Assembly: GCA_044221555.1 (NCBI GenBank)
Contig: JBGAOY010000035.1
Location: 1 to 34,989, forward strand
Length of the DNA stretch: 34,989 nt
Reading direction: 5' to 3'
Source: JAEUJM01 sp044221555
Lineage (GTDB): Bacteria; Actinomycetota; Acidimicrobiia; Acidimicrobiales; DATDAH01
The notes under the pieces were generated by a model, which had not been told where the DNA came from, searched no databases, and saw only the letters and a list, made by a program, of their open reading frames with translations. Within the stretch, counting starts at the first letter, position 1. Each line of letters begins with the position of its first letter. The translations under genes and the position numbers were made by a program. Shown piece by piece: positions 19,110-27,272 of the stretch.

Positions 19110-20234
19110 CTACGAGCCGGTGGCGGCGATTCCCGGTGAGTTCCTCCCGTCGGGGTCTCCCGCCCCGCGGTCGGGGTCGAACGAGAGGCCGTGGGTGCGC
19201 AGCCGGGCGAAGGGGTAGGTGGTCTGGCGCCACCAGGTACCGACGAGCGAGCCGGGGCGGCCGCTGCGCTCGAGCGGGAACGAGCGGTCGTGGATCCCGG
19301 TGGTCGGGTACTCGTGGTCGTCGGCGTACCGGGTGCCGAACAGGTAGTCCCAGCAGGCCAGGATCACGCCGAAGTTCGTGTCGATGTGCTCGGCCGCCGC
19401 CGAGTGGTGCACCCGGTGGGCCTGCGGCGAGATGATGAGGTAGCGAGCCGGCCCGAGGTTGGTGCGGATGTTGGCGTGGATGAAGGCGCCCACGTAGATC
19501 GACAGGAACGCCAGGGCCGCCGCGGCGTCCGAGTCGAGGCCGAGGATGCGGGCCGGCAGGAAGACGAGGGTTGCCGTGATCAGGGTCTCGACCACGTGCT
19601 GGCGGCTGTCCGACAGCACGTTCATCTGCTCCTGGCTGTGGTGCACGGCGTGGAACGACCAGAGGGCCGGCACCTTGTGGTGGAGGTAGTGGCTCGTCCA
19701 TCCCATCAGATCGGTGACCGCCAGCGCGAGCACGGGAAGGCCCCAGACACCGAGCTCTCGCTGCAGATCGAGGCTCCAGTCGCCGGCGAGGGCCACGTAC
19801 ACCCCGTCGAGCACCACGAGGTACGCGGTCACCACGGTGACGGCCAGCAGGGTGTTGGCGAGGAACCACACGAGGTCCTGGCCCATCCCCACCGACACCG
19901 CGGCCATCTCGGGCCGGGCGGGGAAGCGCCGCTCGAGCACCACCAGCGCAACGAGGAAGGCCCAGTAGTACGGGTTGCTCACCACCGCCCACCACCCCTC
20001 GGCGGCGCCGGACAGCGCCGAGGCGAGCCACGAACCGGCCCCGTCCATCGCCCCCGCGCCGACGTCGAGACGGAGGATCGACGTCGCCAGCAACGCGACC
20101 ACGAACGCCGAGATGCCCGAGACCACAAGCACGATGGCTCCACCGGTGGGCGGGGCGCCCTCGGCCCGGCTGGGCGACCAGGGGTCACCGGCTCGTGGTT
20201 GGTCGACGGCGGTGGGGAGGTGTCCACGGTCCAT
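19110..20234 (-). CDS. Sterol desaturase / fatty acid hydroxylase superfamily membrane protein
   Basis: Integral membrane di-iron oxygenase family, 374 residues. At least five hydrophobic segments are visible (about 32-56, 88-100, 118-148, 165-178, 218-252). The histidine clusters that bind iron are HYLHH (182-186), HAVHH (195-199), a histidine in FIHANI (253) and HRVHH (273-277). Members hydroxylate or desaturate lipids such as fatty acids, sterols or carotenoids; the substrate here is unknown. The ATG at 20234 is preferred because upstream sequence is SpoU shadow. It sits between the SpoU methylase gene and pheS. Its upstream region carries four 11-bp direct repeats, suggesting control by a response regulator, unlike its housekeeping neighbours. 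Confidence 0.88.
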   Translation of the reverse strand: MDRGHLPTAVDQPRAGDPWSPSRAEGAPPTGGAIVLVVSGISAFVVALLATSILRLDVGAGAMDGAGSWLASALSGAAEGWWAVVSNPYYWAFLVALVVLERRFPARPEMAAVSVGMGQDLVWFLANTLLAVTVVTAYLVVLDGVYVALAGDWSLDLQRELGVWGLPVLALAVTDLMGWTSHYLHHKVPALWSFHAVHHSQEQMNVLSDSRQHVVETLITATLVFLPARILGLDSDAAAALAFLSIYVGAFIHANIRTNLGPARYLIISPQAHRVHHSAAAEHIDTNFGVILACWDYLFGTRYADDHEYPTTGIHDRSFPLERSGRPGSLVGTWWRQTTYPFARLRTHGLSFDPDRGAGDPDGRNSPGIAATGS

Positions 20235-20256
20235 CGGGCGATGGTGCGCAGCCGTC

Positions 20257-20300
20257 CTGAGAGCGAACTGAGGGTTCCGTGAGGGTTCCCTGAGGTTTCT
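20257..20300. promoter_or_regulatory. Four 11-bp direct repeats upstream of the membrane hydroxylase gene
   Basis: Four units follow with exact 11-base steps on the plus strand: CTGAGAGCGAA (20257), CTGAGGGTTCC (20268), GTGAGGGTTCC (20279), CTGAGGTTTCT (20290). They end 23 bases before the hydroxylase start codon and begin just after the SpoU stop. One-helical-turn direct repeats are the usual binding pattern of OmpR/PhoB-type response regulators. Which regulator is unknown. Confidence 0.6.
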
Positions 20301-20305
20301 CGGCG

Positions 20306-21115
20306 CTACCCGGCGCGCCCCGAGCGCCGCTGGCGCGCCGCCTCGAAGCACAGCACCGCGCCGGCCGCGGCGACGTTGAGCGACTCGGCCCGCCCGTCGA
20401 TCGGGATGGACACCACGTGGTCGACGGCGGCGGCAACCTCGGGGGGCAGGCCCGCGGCCTCGGTGCCGAGGACCAGCGCCAACGCCCCGGTCAGGTCGTG
20501 GCGGTCGTAGGCGGAGGGGGCGGCGGCGTCGGTGCCGACCACCGTCATGCCGGCCGCGCGCAGCCGGCCGAGCACGGCGACGCCGTCGTCGACGAGCGCG
20601 ACGGGGAGGTGGAACAGCGCCCCTACGGACGCTCGCACGCACTTGGGGTTGAACACGTCCGTGCCGTGGCCGCTGACCACCACCCCCCCGGCGCCGGATG
20701 CTTCGGCGGTCCGCAGGAGCGTGCCCACGTTGCCGGGGTCGCGGAGGTCGTGGAGGACCACCACCGGACGGGGCCGGTCGCCCTGCGGTGCCGCCGCCGC
20801 GATCACCACCGAGAGGTCGACGTCGCACCACGGCGCCACGGCCACGACGGGCTGGGGTGAGACGGCGTCGGTGACCCGGGCCAGGGTGCCCGGCTCGAGG
20901 TGGTGGACGGGGATGCCCGCGGCGCGGGCCCGCTCCACGAGCGCACCGTCCACGCCCGCCTCCACGAAGACCTCGTCGAGGGCCAGCCCCGCATCGAGGG
21001 CCGCGCCCACCACGTGGGGGCCCTCGAGCACGAAGGCCCGCTCGGCGGTGCGCTCACGGCGGCGGCGGGCCAACCGCCGGGCCCGCTGCACGCGCGGGTT
21101 GCGCGCCGAGAGCAC
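20306..21115 (-). CDS. SpoU/TrmH-family RNA 2'-O-methyltransferase (TsnR-like)
   Basis: SAM-dependent 2'-O-ribose methyltransferase of the SPOUT class, 269 residues. An Arg-rich N-terminus (RARRLARRRRERTAERAFVLEG) leads the substrate-binding domain. The trefoil-knot motifs are LHDLRDPGNVGTLLRTAEASGA, LVLGTEAAGLPPEV and VSIPIDGRAESLNVAAAGAVLCFE. The position right after rplT matches tsnR in mycobacteria, so an rRNA target (23S) is likely but not proven. GTG start at 21115 (LSARNPRVQRARRL follows). 56 bases after rplT on the same strand. Confidence 0.9.
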   Translation of the reverse strand: MLSARNPRVQRARRLARRRRERTAERAFVLEGPHVVGAALDAGLALDEVFVEAGVDGALVERARAAGIPVHHLEPGTLARVTDAVSPQPVVAVAPWCDVDLSVVIAAAAPQGDRPRPVVVLHDLRDPGNVGTLLRTAEASGAGGVVVSGHGTDVFNPKCVRASVGALFHLPVALVDDGVAVLGRLRAAGMTVVGTDAAAPSAYDRHDLTGALALVLGTEAAGLPPEVAAAVDHVVSIPIDGRAESLNVAAAGAVLCFEAARQRRSGRAG

Positions 21116-21171
21116 GGTCAGGGTCGGGCGCTCCGTCGTGGAACGCCGGCCGCCACCGACCGGCTCGTGGC

Positions 21172-21543
21172 TCAGCCGGCCGCGGCGGCCTGGGTGGCCT
21201 CGTCGGCCACCTTCACCAGCGCGCTGAACGCGCCCGCGTCGGTGACGGCGAGGTCGGCGAGCACCTTGCGGTCCACCTCGACCTCGGCCAGGCGCAGGCC
21301 CGACACGAACCGGCTGTAGGTGGTGCCGTTCTGGCGGCAGGCGGCGTTGATCCGCTGGATCCAGAGCTTGCGGAACTCGCCCTTGCGTGCCCGGCGATCG
21401 CGGTACGCGTACTGCAGCGAGTGCATGACCTGCTCGTTGGCGGCACGGTAGCTACGGCTCTTGTTGCCGTAGTAGCCCTTGGCCCGCTCGAGGGTGGCGC
21501 GGCGGTGCTTCTTCGAGTGGACGGCGCGCTTGACTCTGGCCAT
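21172..21543 (-). CDS. rplT: Ribosomal protein L20
   Basis: 50S subunit assembly protein, 123 residues. The family N-terminus MARVKRAVHSKKHRRATLERAKGYYG and the segments YAYRDRRARKGEFRKLWIQRINAACR and NGTTYSRFVSGLRLAEVEVDRKVLADLAV are clear. ATG at 21543 with AAAGGA seven bases before. Third gene of the infC-rpmI-rplT operon; in many bacteria L20 represses this operon by binding its leader. Confidence 0.98.
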   Translation of the reverse strand: MARVKRAVHSKKHRRATLERAKGYYGNKSRSYRAANEQVMHSLQYAYRDRRARKGEFRKLWIQRINAACRQNGTTYSRFVSGLRLAEVEVDRKVLADLAVTDAGAFSALVKVADEATQAAAAG

Positions 21544-21603
21544 CGGGGGGTCCTTTCAGAGGGGAGGTGTCGGACGGACGGCGCGTGGCGCCGAGACGGG
21601 GAG

Positions 21604-21801
21604 TTACCGGAGGCCGAGCTGGCGCTTCACGTGGGCGCGGTCGCCACCGGTCACCTCGGTCTCACCGGCCAGCCGGCGGGTGCGACGGGACGACTTCTTC
21701 TCGAGGATGTGGGCCCGGTAGGCCTTGCGGCGCATGATCTTGCCGGATCCGGTCACCTTGAAGCGCTTGGCCGCACCTCGGTGGGTCTTCATCTTGGGCA
21801 T
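21604..21801 (-). CDS. rpmI: Ribosomal protein L35
   Basis: Small basic 50S protein of 65 residues, typical length. MPKMKTHRGAAKRFKVTGSGKIMRRKAYRAHILEKKS is the family pattern. ATG at 21801 with a GGAG site 8 bases upstream. Sits 25 bases after infC and 60 before rplT. Confidence 0.98.
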   Translation of the reverse strand: MPKMKTHRGAAKRFKVTGSGKIMRRKAYRAHILEKKSSRRTRRLAGETEVTGGDRAHVKRQLGLR

Positions 21802-21826
21802 GTCGTCGTCTCCGTGGCTTCGTGAG

Positions 21827-22564
<738 letters not shown>

Positions 22565-22656
22565 GGCCGATCACTGCTCAATGCGCAACTCCTTGATTGT
22601 GGCGTCTTCGGGTGGAGCGGGATGCGTCGACTGCCTGCGAATCGTGCCCCACGCGG

Positions 22657-22723
22657 GCAGAAAAGCACAAGAGGCGGACGCCGGAGAGCCGACGTCCGCC
22701 GACCGACCGGGAAGCCCGGTCGG
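22657..22723 (-). promoter_or_regulatory. infC leader with tandem hairpins, terminator-like
   Basis: Two strong stems lie about 100-160 bases before infC. In transcript order, the first is CCGACCGGG / CCCGGTCGG (22723-22715 and 22711-22703) with a 3-base loop. The second has arms 22700-22689 and 22684-22673, 12 pairs with one wobble, a 4-base loop, followed by TCTTGTGCTTTTCTGC. The second looks like an intrinsic terminator placed inside the leader, that is, an attenuator. Leaders of infC-rpmI-rplT operons are known targets of L20 or attenuation control in other phyla; whether that holds here is inferred. Confidence 0.55.
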
Positions 22724-22826
22724 GTGACGATCGATCGACCCGACGCACGTCCGAGGCGACAGGTCGCCCCGGGGTGGCCGGGTGGGGGCGCAGAACGACC
22801 CCGCTTTCCGTGTTCAATTGTGCGCA

Positions 22827-22832
22827 TACACT
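22827..22832 (+). promoter_or_regulatory. -10 box of a leaderless promoter (DUF1844 transcript)
   Basis: TACACT (22827-22832) is a good -10 and ends 7 bases before an ATG at 22840, so the transcript would begin at or next to the A of that ATG. The -35 region is weak (TTTCCG at a 16-base spacing). The first codons read from such a transcript belong to a short upstream ORF, not to the DUF1844 gene itself. Confidence 0.5.
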
Positions 22833-22839
22833 ACCAGCC

Positions 22840-22878
22840 ATGACCCCGGTTCCGACAGGTGGACGGCACGCGCGATGA
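22840..22878 (+). CDS. Short leaderless upstream ORF (12 codons)
   Basis: ATG at 22840 opens a 12-residue ORF, MTPVPTGGRHAR, whose TGA overlaps the ATG of the next gene as ATGA (22875-22878). It lies 7 bases after a TACACT -10 box, so it would be read from a leaderless mRNA, while the following gene has no Shine-Dalgarno sequence of its own. Coupled re-initiation is a natural reading. No regulatory codon bias is obvious (one His, two Arg, three Pro/Gly each at most). It may simply be chance sequence. Confidence 0.4.
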   Translation: MTPVPTGGRHAR

Positions 22879-23375
22879 GCAGTCTGTGGACACCCGGCGG
22901 CGAGGTCCCGGTCGACCGCGACGCCCCGCACGAGACGCCGCGAGCGACCCCACCGGGGCCCGAGGGCGGCATCGACCCGGACGAGCTCCTGGCCACGATC
23001 CTGTCGAGCATCCCCGAGGACCAGCGCGACGAGTTCCAGGCGGCCTTCGCCGAGCTGACCGACGAGGAGCGCGCCAACTACTTCCAGGCCATGCTGCAGC
23101 GGGCCGAGGTCCAGCGACAGGTGGTCGAGTCGCCCGTCGAGCTGCAGGTCGCCAACCACGCGGCCGGCCTCTTCGAGCTCGCGGCGCTGCACCTGCAGCA
23201 CCCACCACCCAACCTGCCCGAGGCGAAGCTGGCCATCGACGCCCTGGCCGGCCTGCTCACCGGGGTGTCGGGACGCCTCGGCGAGCACGAGGCCGAGCTC
23301 AAGGCCATGCTCACGCAGATCCAGCTGGCCTTCGTCCAGGTGCAGGGTGCGGCGGCGGGGGCCTCCGACGGCTGA
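22875..23375 (+). CDS. DUF1844 domain protein
   Basis: The 166-residue protein has an acidic, proline-rich N-terminus and a helical C-terminal half. The family region runs from about 70 to 155: VESPVELQVANHAAGLFELAALHL, then NLPEAKLAIDALAGLLTGVSGRLGEHEAELKAMLTQIQLAFVQVQ. DUF1844 genes commonly neighbour infC in actinobacteria, here divergently. Function is unknown. ATG at 22875 overlaps the end of a short upstream ORF. The next gene starts inside its last codons, so the two are coupled. Confidence 0.8.
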   Translation: MSSLWTPGGEVPVDRDAPHETPRATPPGPEGGIDPDELLATILSSIPEDQRDEFQAAFAELTDEERANYFQAMLQRAEVQRQVVESPVELQVANHAAGLFELAALHLQHPPPNLPEAKLAIDALAGLLTGVSGRLGEHEAELKAMLTQIQLAFVQVQGAAAGASDG

Positions 23376-23814
23376 CCTGTTCGCCGACGGCCGAGGGTTC
23401 TTCGAGGCGGTCGCCGAGATCGTCCCCGGCCTGCTCGACGGGCACCAACGTGATCACGGCCTCAAGGCCACCGGCTGGAGCGTGAAGGTGTGGTTCGACG
23501 AGCCCCGCGAGCACTACGAGGTGCAGTGGCTCAACGGGCGCGACGTGGAGGTCGGGTTCCACGCCGAGCACCGCGACGAGGCCAGGAACGAGGCGGTGCT
23601 GGCGGCGTTCGCCCGAGCCGAGCCGACGTGGCGTGACGCGCTGGGCGACGAGCCGGTCGCGGGGCGGTTCGTGGGGGGCCGCCCCGAGCACTGGCGACGC
23701 GTGAGCGAGGTGTGGGAGGCGGCCGACCTCGCGTCGGTCGACCTGGCCATGGAGGCCGCCGACCGCCTGGCCGCCTACACCGAGGCGCTCGAGCCGCTGC
23801 GCCTCGCCCGCTGA
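23347..23814 (+). CDS. Hypothetical protein
   Basis: I do not recognise this 155-residue protein. It is soluble, acidic and probably alpha/beta, with a patterned core: KATGWSVKVWFDEPREHYEVQWL, then DVEVGFHAEHRDEARNEAVLAAFARAEPTWRDALG, and a helical tail ending LRLAR. No motif for catalysis or metal binding stands out. The only start before the core is GTG at 23347, which overlaps the DUF1844 gene by 29 bases; no ATG is available. Coding is supported by consistent third-position GC and by the tight fit between neighbours. It ends one base before the convergent sulfatase-family gene, with no room for a terminator. Confidence 0.65.
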   Translation: MRRRGPPTADLFADGRGFFEAVAEIVPGLLDGHQRDHGLKATGWSVKVWFDEPREHYEVQWLNGRDVEVGFHAEHRDEARNEAVLAAFARAEPTWRDALGDEPVAGRFVGGRPEHWRRVSEVWEAADLASVDLAMEAADRLAAYTEALEPLRLAR

Positions 23815-23815
23815 G

Positions 23816-25960
23816 TCAGCCGCCGCGCATCGGTGCGTACGTGGCCCGCACGAACGCTCCGGCCCCGCCCGGTGCGGGCAGCAGGAGGTCCATGTGGTTC
23901 CCTGTGGGCGCCAGAGCCGCCTCGTCGAGCAGGGCCCGGAAGGTGCACCGCCCCCCGTCGCAGTCGAAGGTCAAGGCGACACCTGCGACCACGCCGTTCA
24001 CCACCACCAGACCAGCATCGGGTGGCGTCCCGGTCACGTCGAGCAGCGTCCCCACCTGCAGCAGCGGGATCGAGCCCGCCTGCGCGTCGTAGTCCTCCAC
24101 GGGCTCGAAGGTCTGCCAGCGGTTCGCCACGTCGCCCCGCACGTCGAGCTCGGTGACGGGCCGCCCGACGAGATCGGCGTATGGCTCGACGGGAACGACA
24201 CCGCCGTCACCCCCGAGCCCCGGGAGCCACGCCTCGTTCCGAGCGGCCACCGCCATCACGAGATCCACGTACACGGGGTGCAACGTCTCGTTGCTGGCGA
24301 CCGGCTTGTCGTCGGGGCGCTCGGCCGGGTCGAGCAGGGACCGCCCGTCGAACTGCCAGTCGATGTCGATGTCGAGCGCGTCCACGATGGTGGGCAACAC
24401 GTCGATGGTGAGGGCGTTGATGTCGCTCACGGCCCCGTCGGTCTGCCCGGGGTACTTGACGAAGAGGGGCACCGAGAAGATCTCGGGCTCAGTCCCCGGG
24501 ACCGCGACACGACCCGGCTCGCCCGGCGTGAAGGCCTCACCGTGGTCGGCGACGACGACGACCATCGCATCATCCCAGACGCCGAGCTGCTCGAGCCGGT
24601 CGATCATGGCGTTCAGACGGCCGTCGACGTACTCGGCCTGGAGCAGGTGCAGCCGGAGCCCCTCGCGCACGATCCCGGGGTCGGTGGACCACCGGCCCGT
24701 CTCGTCGATGCCGGGTTCGGGGCCGGGATTGGTGAGGGGTCGACCGCCCGGCGTCATGATCCACGGGCTGTGCGGCAACAGCACGTGGAGGTACGAGAGG
24801 CTGCGCTCGTTCCTGGCCCTGAGACCGTCGATCCACTCGTCGAGCTCGCGGCCCTGGGCCTGCGGGTCGGACCGGCTCTCGTCGACCGGCGCCTCGGAGG
24901 TCGAGGGGCGTGATGCTGCGGCCTCGACGTCACCGTGCTCGAAGAAGTCGCTCCACGACCGATCCACCGGTGCCAGCGACGACCGCAGCGCGGGGGGCAG
25001 CACGAGGTGCCCGTACACGAGGGCGACGTCGGCGAACGTGTCGCCCAGGTCGCCCGTGGCGGACGCGGCCGAGGGCGGCGCCGCGCACACCGAGCTGGGG
25101 CACAACCTGGTCACCGACTCGTGGACGTCGAGATCGTAGACATCCCCCAGAAGCGTGAAGAGGTTGTGCGGGTACTCCGCCGATGTGGGCACCTCGGACT
25201 CGGGCACGATGCCACTGACGATCGACGGCACGCTGCGGTTCGTGCCCGACGAGACGCTCGTGGCGTTGCGGTACCAGGTGGCGCTCCCGGCGAGTCGGGC
25301 GAAGCCAGGGAACTGGGCCTCGTTGATGGTGCCGTCGGATCGGATGAGCGAGGCGAGCGGGAGCTCGTCGAGTTGGAGCACGACGACCGGCGCCGGTGCA
25401 CCGACATCGACCCCTCGGGTGGCCTCGGCCTCGCCCTCGAAGAGCAGGGACGACGTCTCGGACGTGAACAGGAAGGCGCCCAGCACGAGCACCGGCGCGA
25501 GGGCCAGGTAGCGCAAACCGAGCGCCACGGCCGGGACCCGCCGGAGCCCCGCCACCAGCCCGACGCCGACGAGCACCGCGAGTGCGATCGACGCCAGGTC
25601 GGAGCGAGGCACGACGTGCCGGGCGATCTCGGCCCCGAGCACGGCCCCCAGCAGTCCGATCAGGCCGAGGTGGAGCAGTCGCCCAGCGCGCTCCGCGACC
25701 CGGTACGCAACGAGCTCCGCGAGCACGAGCAGCGCAGGCAGCCCGAAGGTGAGCACCACGGCGAGCACCACGATCGATGCCGGGCCGAGGTCGTTGGCGA
25801 CGAAGTACGTGGGGTTCCGACCGAACAGGTCGAGCAACGGCTGGGCCACCGCGATCCCCGTCAGACCGAGGAGCTGGGCGCCGTTGTGCCACAGGAGGTG
25901 GCGCACCGAGGTGCGCCCCGCACCGCCGCGCCGCCCGGCGGTCGGGGTCGAGTTGCTCAC
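23816..25960 (-). CDS. Sulfatase-family membrane protein (alkaline phosphatase superfamily)
   Basis: 714 residues. Five hydrophobic segments fill the N-terminal part (about 28-46, 60-84, 96-112, 121-139, 147-166), then an outside catalytic domain (about 190-560) of the sulfatase/LTA-synthase/EptA type. Metal and catalytic landmarks are LQLDEL (D198), SVSSGTNRSVPSIVSG with Thr240 as likely nucleophile (compare EptA-type GTATAVS), LHVLLPHSPW (392-400) and VVADHGEAF (DHGE 472-475). This layout fits an envelope-modifying phospho- or sulfo-transferase or hydrolase; the substrate is unknown. GTG start at 25960, no ribosome site, but a -10 box 6 bases upstream points to a leaderless transcript. Confidence 0.88.
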   Translation of the reverse strand: MSNSTPTAGRRGGAGRTSVRHLLWHNGAQLLGLTGIAVAQPLLDLFGRNPTYFVANDLGPASIVVLAVVLTFGLPALLVLAELVAYRVAERAGRLLHLGLIGLLGAVLGAEIARHVVPRSDLASIALAVLVGVGLVAGLRRVPAVALGLRYLALAPVLVLGAFLFTSETSSLLFEGEAEATRGVDVGAPAPVVVLQLDELPLASLIRSDGTINEAQFPGFARLAGSATWYRNATSVSSGTNRSVPSIVSGIVPESEVPTSAEYPHNLFTLLGDVYDLDVHESVTRLCPSSVCAAPPSAASATGDLGDTFADVALVYGHLVLPPALRSSLAPVDRSWSDFFEHGDVEAAASRPSTSEAPVDESRSDPQAQGRELDEWIDGLRARNERSLSYLHVLLPHSPWIMTPGGRPLTNPGPEPGIDETGRWSTDPGIVREGLRLHLLQAEYVDGRLNAMIDRLEQLGVWDDAMVVVVADHGEAFTPGEPGRVAVPGTEPEIFSVPLFVKYPGQTDGAVSDINALTIDVLPTIVDALDIDIDWQFDGRSLLDPAERPDDKPVASNETLHPVYVDLVMAVAARNEAWLPGLGGDGGVVPVEPYADLVGRPVTELDVRGDVANRWQTFEPVEDYDAQAGSIPLLQVGTLLDVTGTPPDAGLVVVNGVVAGVALTFDCDGGRCTFRALLDEAALAPTGNHMDLLLPAPGGAGAFVRATYAPMRGG

Positions 25961-25972
25961 CCGGAGATGGTA
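25961..25972 (-). promoter_or_regulatory. -10 box of a possible leaderless promoter (sulfatase-family gene)
   Basis: The minus strand reads TACCAT (25972-25967), six bases, then the GTG start at 25960. This TANNNT spacing and the lack of a Shine-Dalgarno sequence fit a leaderless transcript. It would separate this envelope gene from the riboflavin transcript upstream. Confidence 0.4.
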
Positions 25973-25996
25973 ACCACGCGTCTGCGCCGGTAATCG

Positions 25997-26521
25997 TCAG
26001 TGCAGCCGGCTGCCGGGCCGGTCCTCGTCGAGCACCAGGCCCATGACCACCGCGTCCCACAGCTCGCCGTTCTTGCGCGGGTAGTGGCGGCGCAAGTGGC
26101 CCTCCTGCACGAAGCCCATGCGCTCGTACAACCGTCGGGCTGCGTCGTTGTGCGGCCACACCTGGAGCTCGACCTTGTGGGCACCTGCGGCGCGGGCCCA
26201 CTCGATGGCCGCGTCCATCAGGGCCCGGCCCACGCCCCGGCCCCGCCAGCCGTCGGCCACGCACATGCCCAGCGAGGCCACCCCGTAGCGGGCCAGCTCG
26301 ATGCCGAGGTTGGCGATGAGCGCGCCGTCGGCGTCCACGGCCACGAAGGTCGCCGTCCCCGGTCGCCCCGGGTGCAGGCGCTCGCGGTCGCCCTCGACGT
26401 CCAGGGGCAGCTCGGCACCGATCCACTTGCCCTCGGCGGCCACGTCGACCCGCAGCGCCATGATGGCGTCGAGGTCGCCGGCCACCCCGGACCGGACGGT
26501 GAACGCCGGCCCTTCAGCCAC
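25997..26521 (-). CDS. GNAT-family N-acetyltransferase
   Basis: Predicted acetyl-CoA-dependent acetyltransferase, 174 residues. The acetyl-CoA binding loop is ASLGMCVADGWRGRGVGRALMDAAIEWA (about 92-119; R-G-R-G-V-G), followed by VELQVWPHNDAARRLYERMGFVQEGHLRRHYP, the typical C-terminal half of RimI/RimJ-like members. Substrate unknown. GTG start at 26521 overlaps the stop of the cold-shock-like gene by 8 bases, so the two are coupled. Longer in-frame starts fall within that gene and are unlikely. Confidence 0.85.
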   Translation of the reverse strand: MAEGPAFTVRSGVAGDLDAIMALRVDVAAEGKWIGAELPLDVEGDRERLHPGRPGTATFVAVDADGALIANLGIELARYGVASLGMCVADGWRGRGVGRALMDAAIEWARAAGAHKVELQVWPHNDAARRLYERMGFVQEGHLRRHYPRKNGELWDAVVMGLVLDEDRPGSRLH

Positions 26522-26741
26522 GGGGGCGCAGGTCGGCCGCTTCCCACTGCCCGAGGCGGCCCGGCACGACCGCGAACTCCACCGGGGCACCGACCTCGAT
26601 GGTGCGGGTGCCGTCGGCGATCGCGGTGCAGTGGAAGAAGTACTCGCGGCCGTCCTCGTCGGCCACGGTGCCGATCCCCCGCGGGTCGTCGAAGGTGGCC
26701 ACGGTGCCCGTTGCCCGCTCCTCGGGGCCGCGTGCCGACAT
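26514..26741 (-). CDS. Cold-shock-domain-like small protein
   Basis: The 75-residue protein follows the cold-shock fold pattern with many changes: TGTVATFDDPRGIGTVADEDGREYFFHCTAI, then TRTIEVGAPVEFAVVPGRLGQWEAADLRP. GIGTV stands where RNP1 (KGFGFI) and YFFHCT where RNP2 (VFVHFS) are expected, so aromatic RNA/DNA-binding residues are only partly kept (Phe and His in RNP2 remain). A single-strand nucleic acid binder is likely. ATG at 26741, only 9 bases after ribH, overlapping the GNAT gene downstream. It may be the last part of the riboflavin transcript. Confidence 0.75.
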   Translation of the reverse strand: MSARGPEERATGTVATFDDPRGIGTVADEDGREYFFHCTAIADGTRTIEVGAPVEFAVVPGRLGQWEAADLRPRG

Positions 26742-26750
26742 GGGTCGGGA

Positions 26751-27221
26751 TCAGCCCTTGGGGAGCTGGCGGAGCAGGTCGACCATCTCGATGGCCGTGA
26801 CCGCCGACTCGTAGCCCTTGTTGCCGGCCTTGGTGCCGGCCCGCTCGATGGCCTGCTCGATGTTCTCGGTGGTGAGCACCCCGAAGACGATGGGCACCCC
26901 CGTCTCGAGCTGCGCCGCCTGAACGCCCGACGCGCACTGGCCGGCGACCGCCTCGTAATGGCCGGTGGCGCCGCGGATGACCGCGCCCAGCGTGATCACC
27001 GCGTCGACCTCGCCGGAGGCGGCCAGCCGCTTGGCCACCAACGGCAGCTCGAACGAGCCGGGGGCCCACACCTCGGTGATCGACGCCTCGTCGACACCAT
27101 GGCGCACCAGGCCGTCACGGGCCCCTGCCACCAGACGCTCGGTGATCAGGTCGTTGAACCGACCGCACACCAGGGCGATCCGCATGCCCGAGCCGTCGAG
27201 GTTGCCGGTGTAGGTCGTCAT
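26751..27221 (-). CDS. ribH: 6,7-dimethyl-8-ribityllumazine synthase
   Basis: Condenses the RibBA product dihydroxybutanone phosphate with the aminopyrimidine to form lumazine. The 156-residue protein has VWAPGSFELPLVAKRLA, LGAVIRGATGHYEAVAGQCASGVQ with the catalytic His, and FGVLTTENIEQAIERAGTKAGNKGYESA. ATG at 27221 with GGAAGGA upstream. It is 164 bases from ribBA, much wider than the other rib gene gaps, because a tandem 65-bp duplication fills that space. Confidence 0.97.
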   Translation of the reverse strand: MTTYTGNLDGSGMRIALVCGRFNDLITERLVAGARDGLVRHGVDEASITEVWAPGSFELPLVAKRLAASGEVDAVITLGAVIRGATGHYEAVAGQCASGVQAAQLETGVPIVFGVLTTENIEQAIERAGTKAGNKGYESAVTAIEMVDLLRQLPKG

Positions 27222-27272
27222 CGTCGGGTCCTTCCGGTGGCGTCGGCCAGAGGCGCTTCACTGGACATCGTC

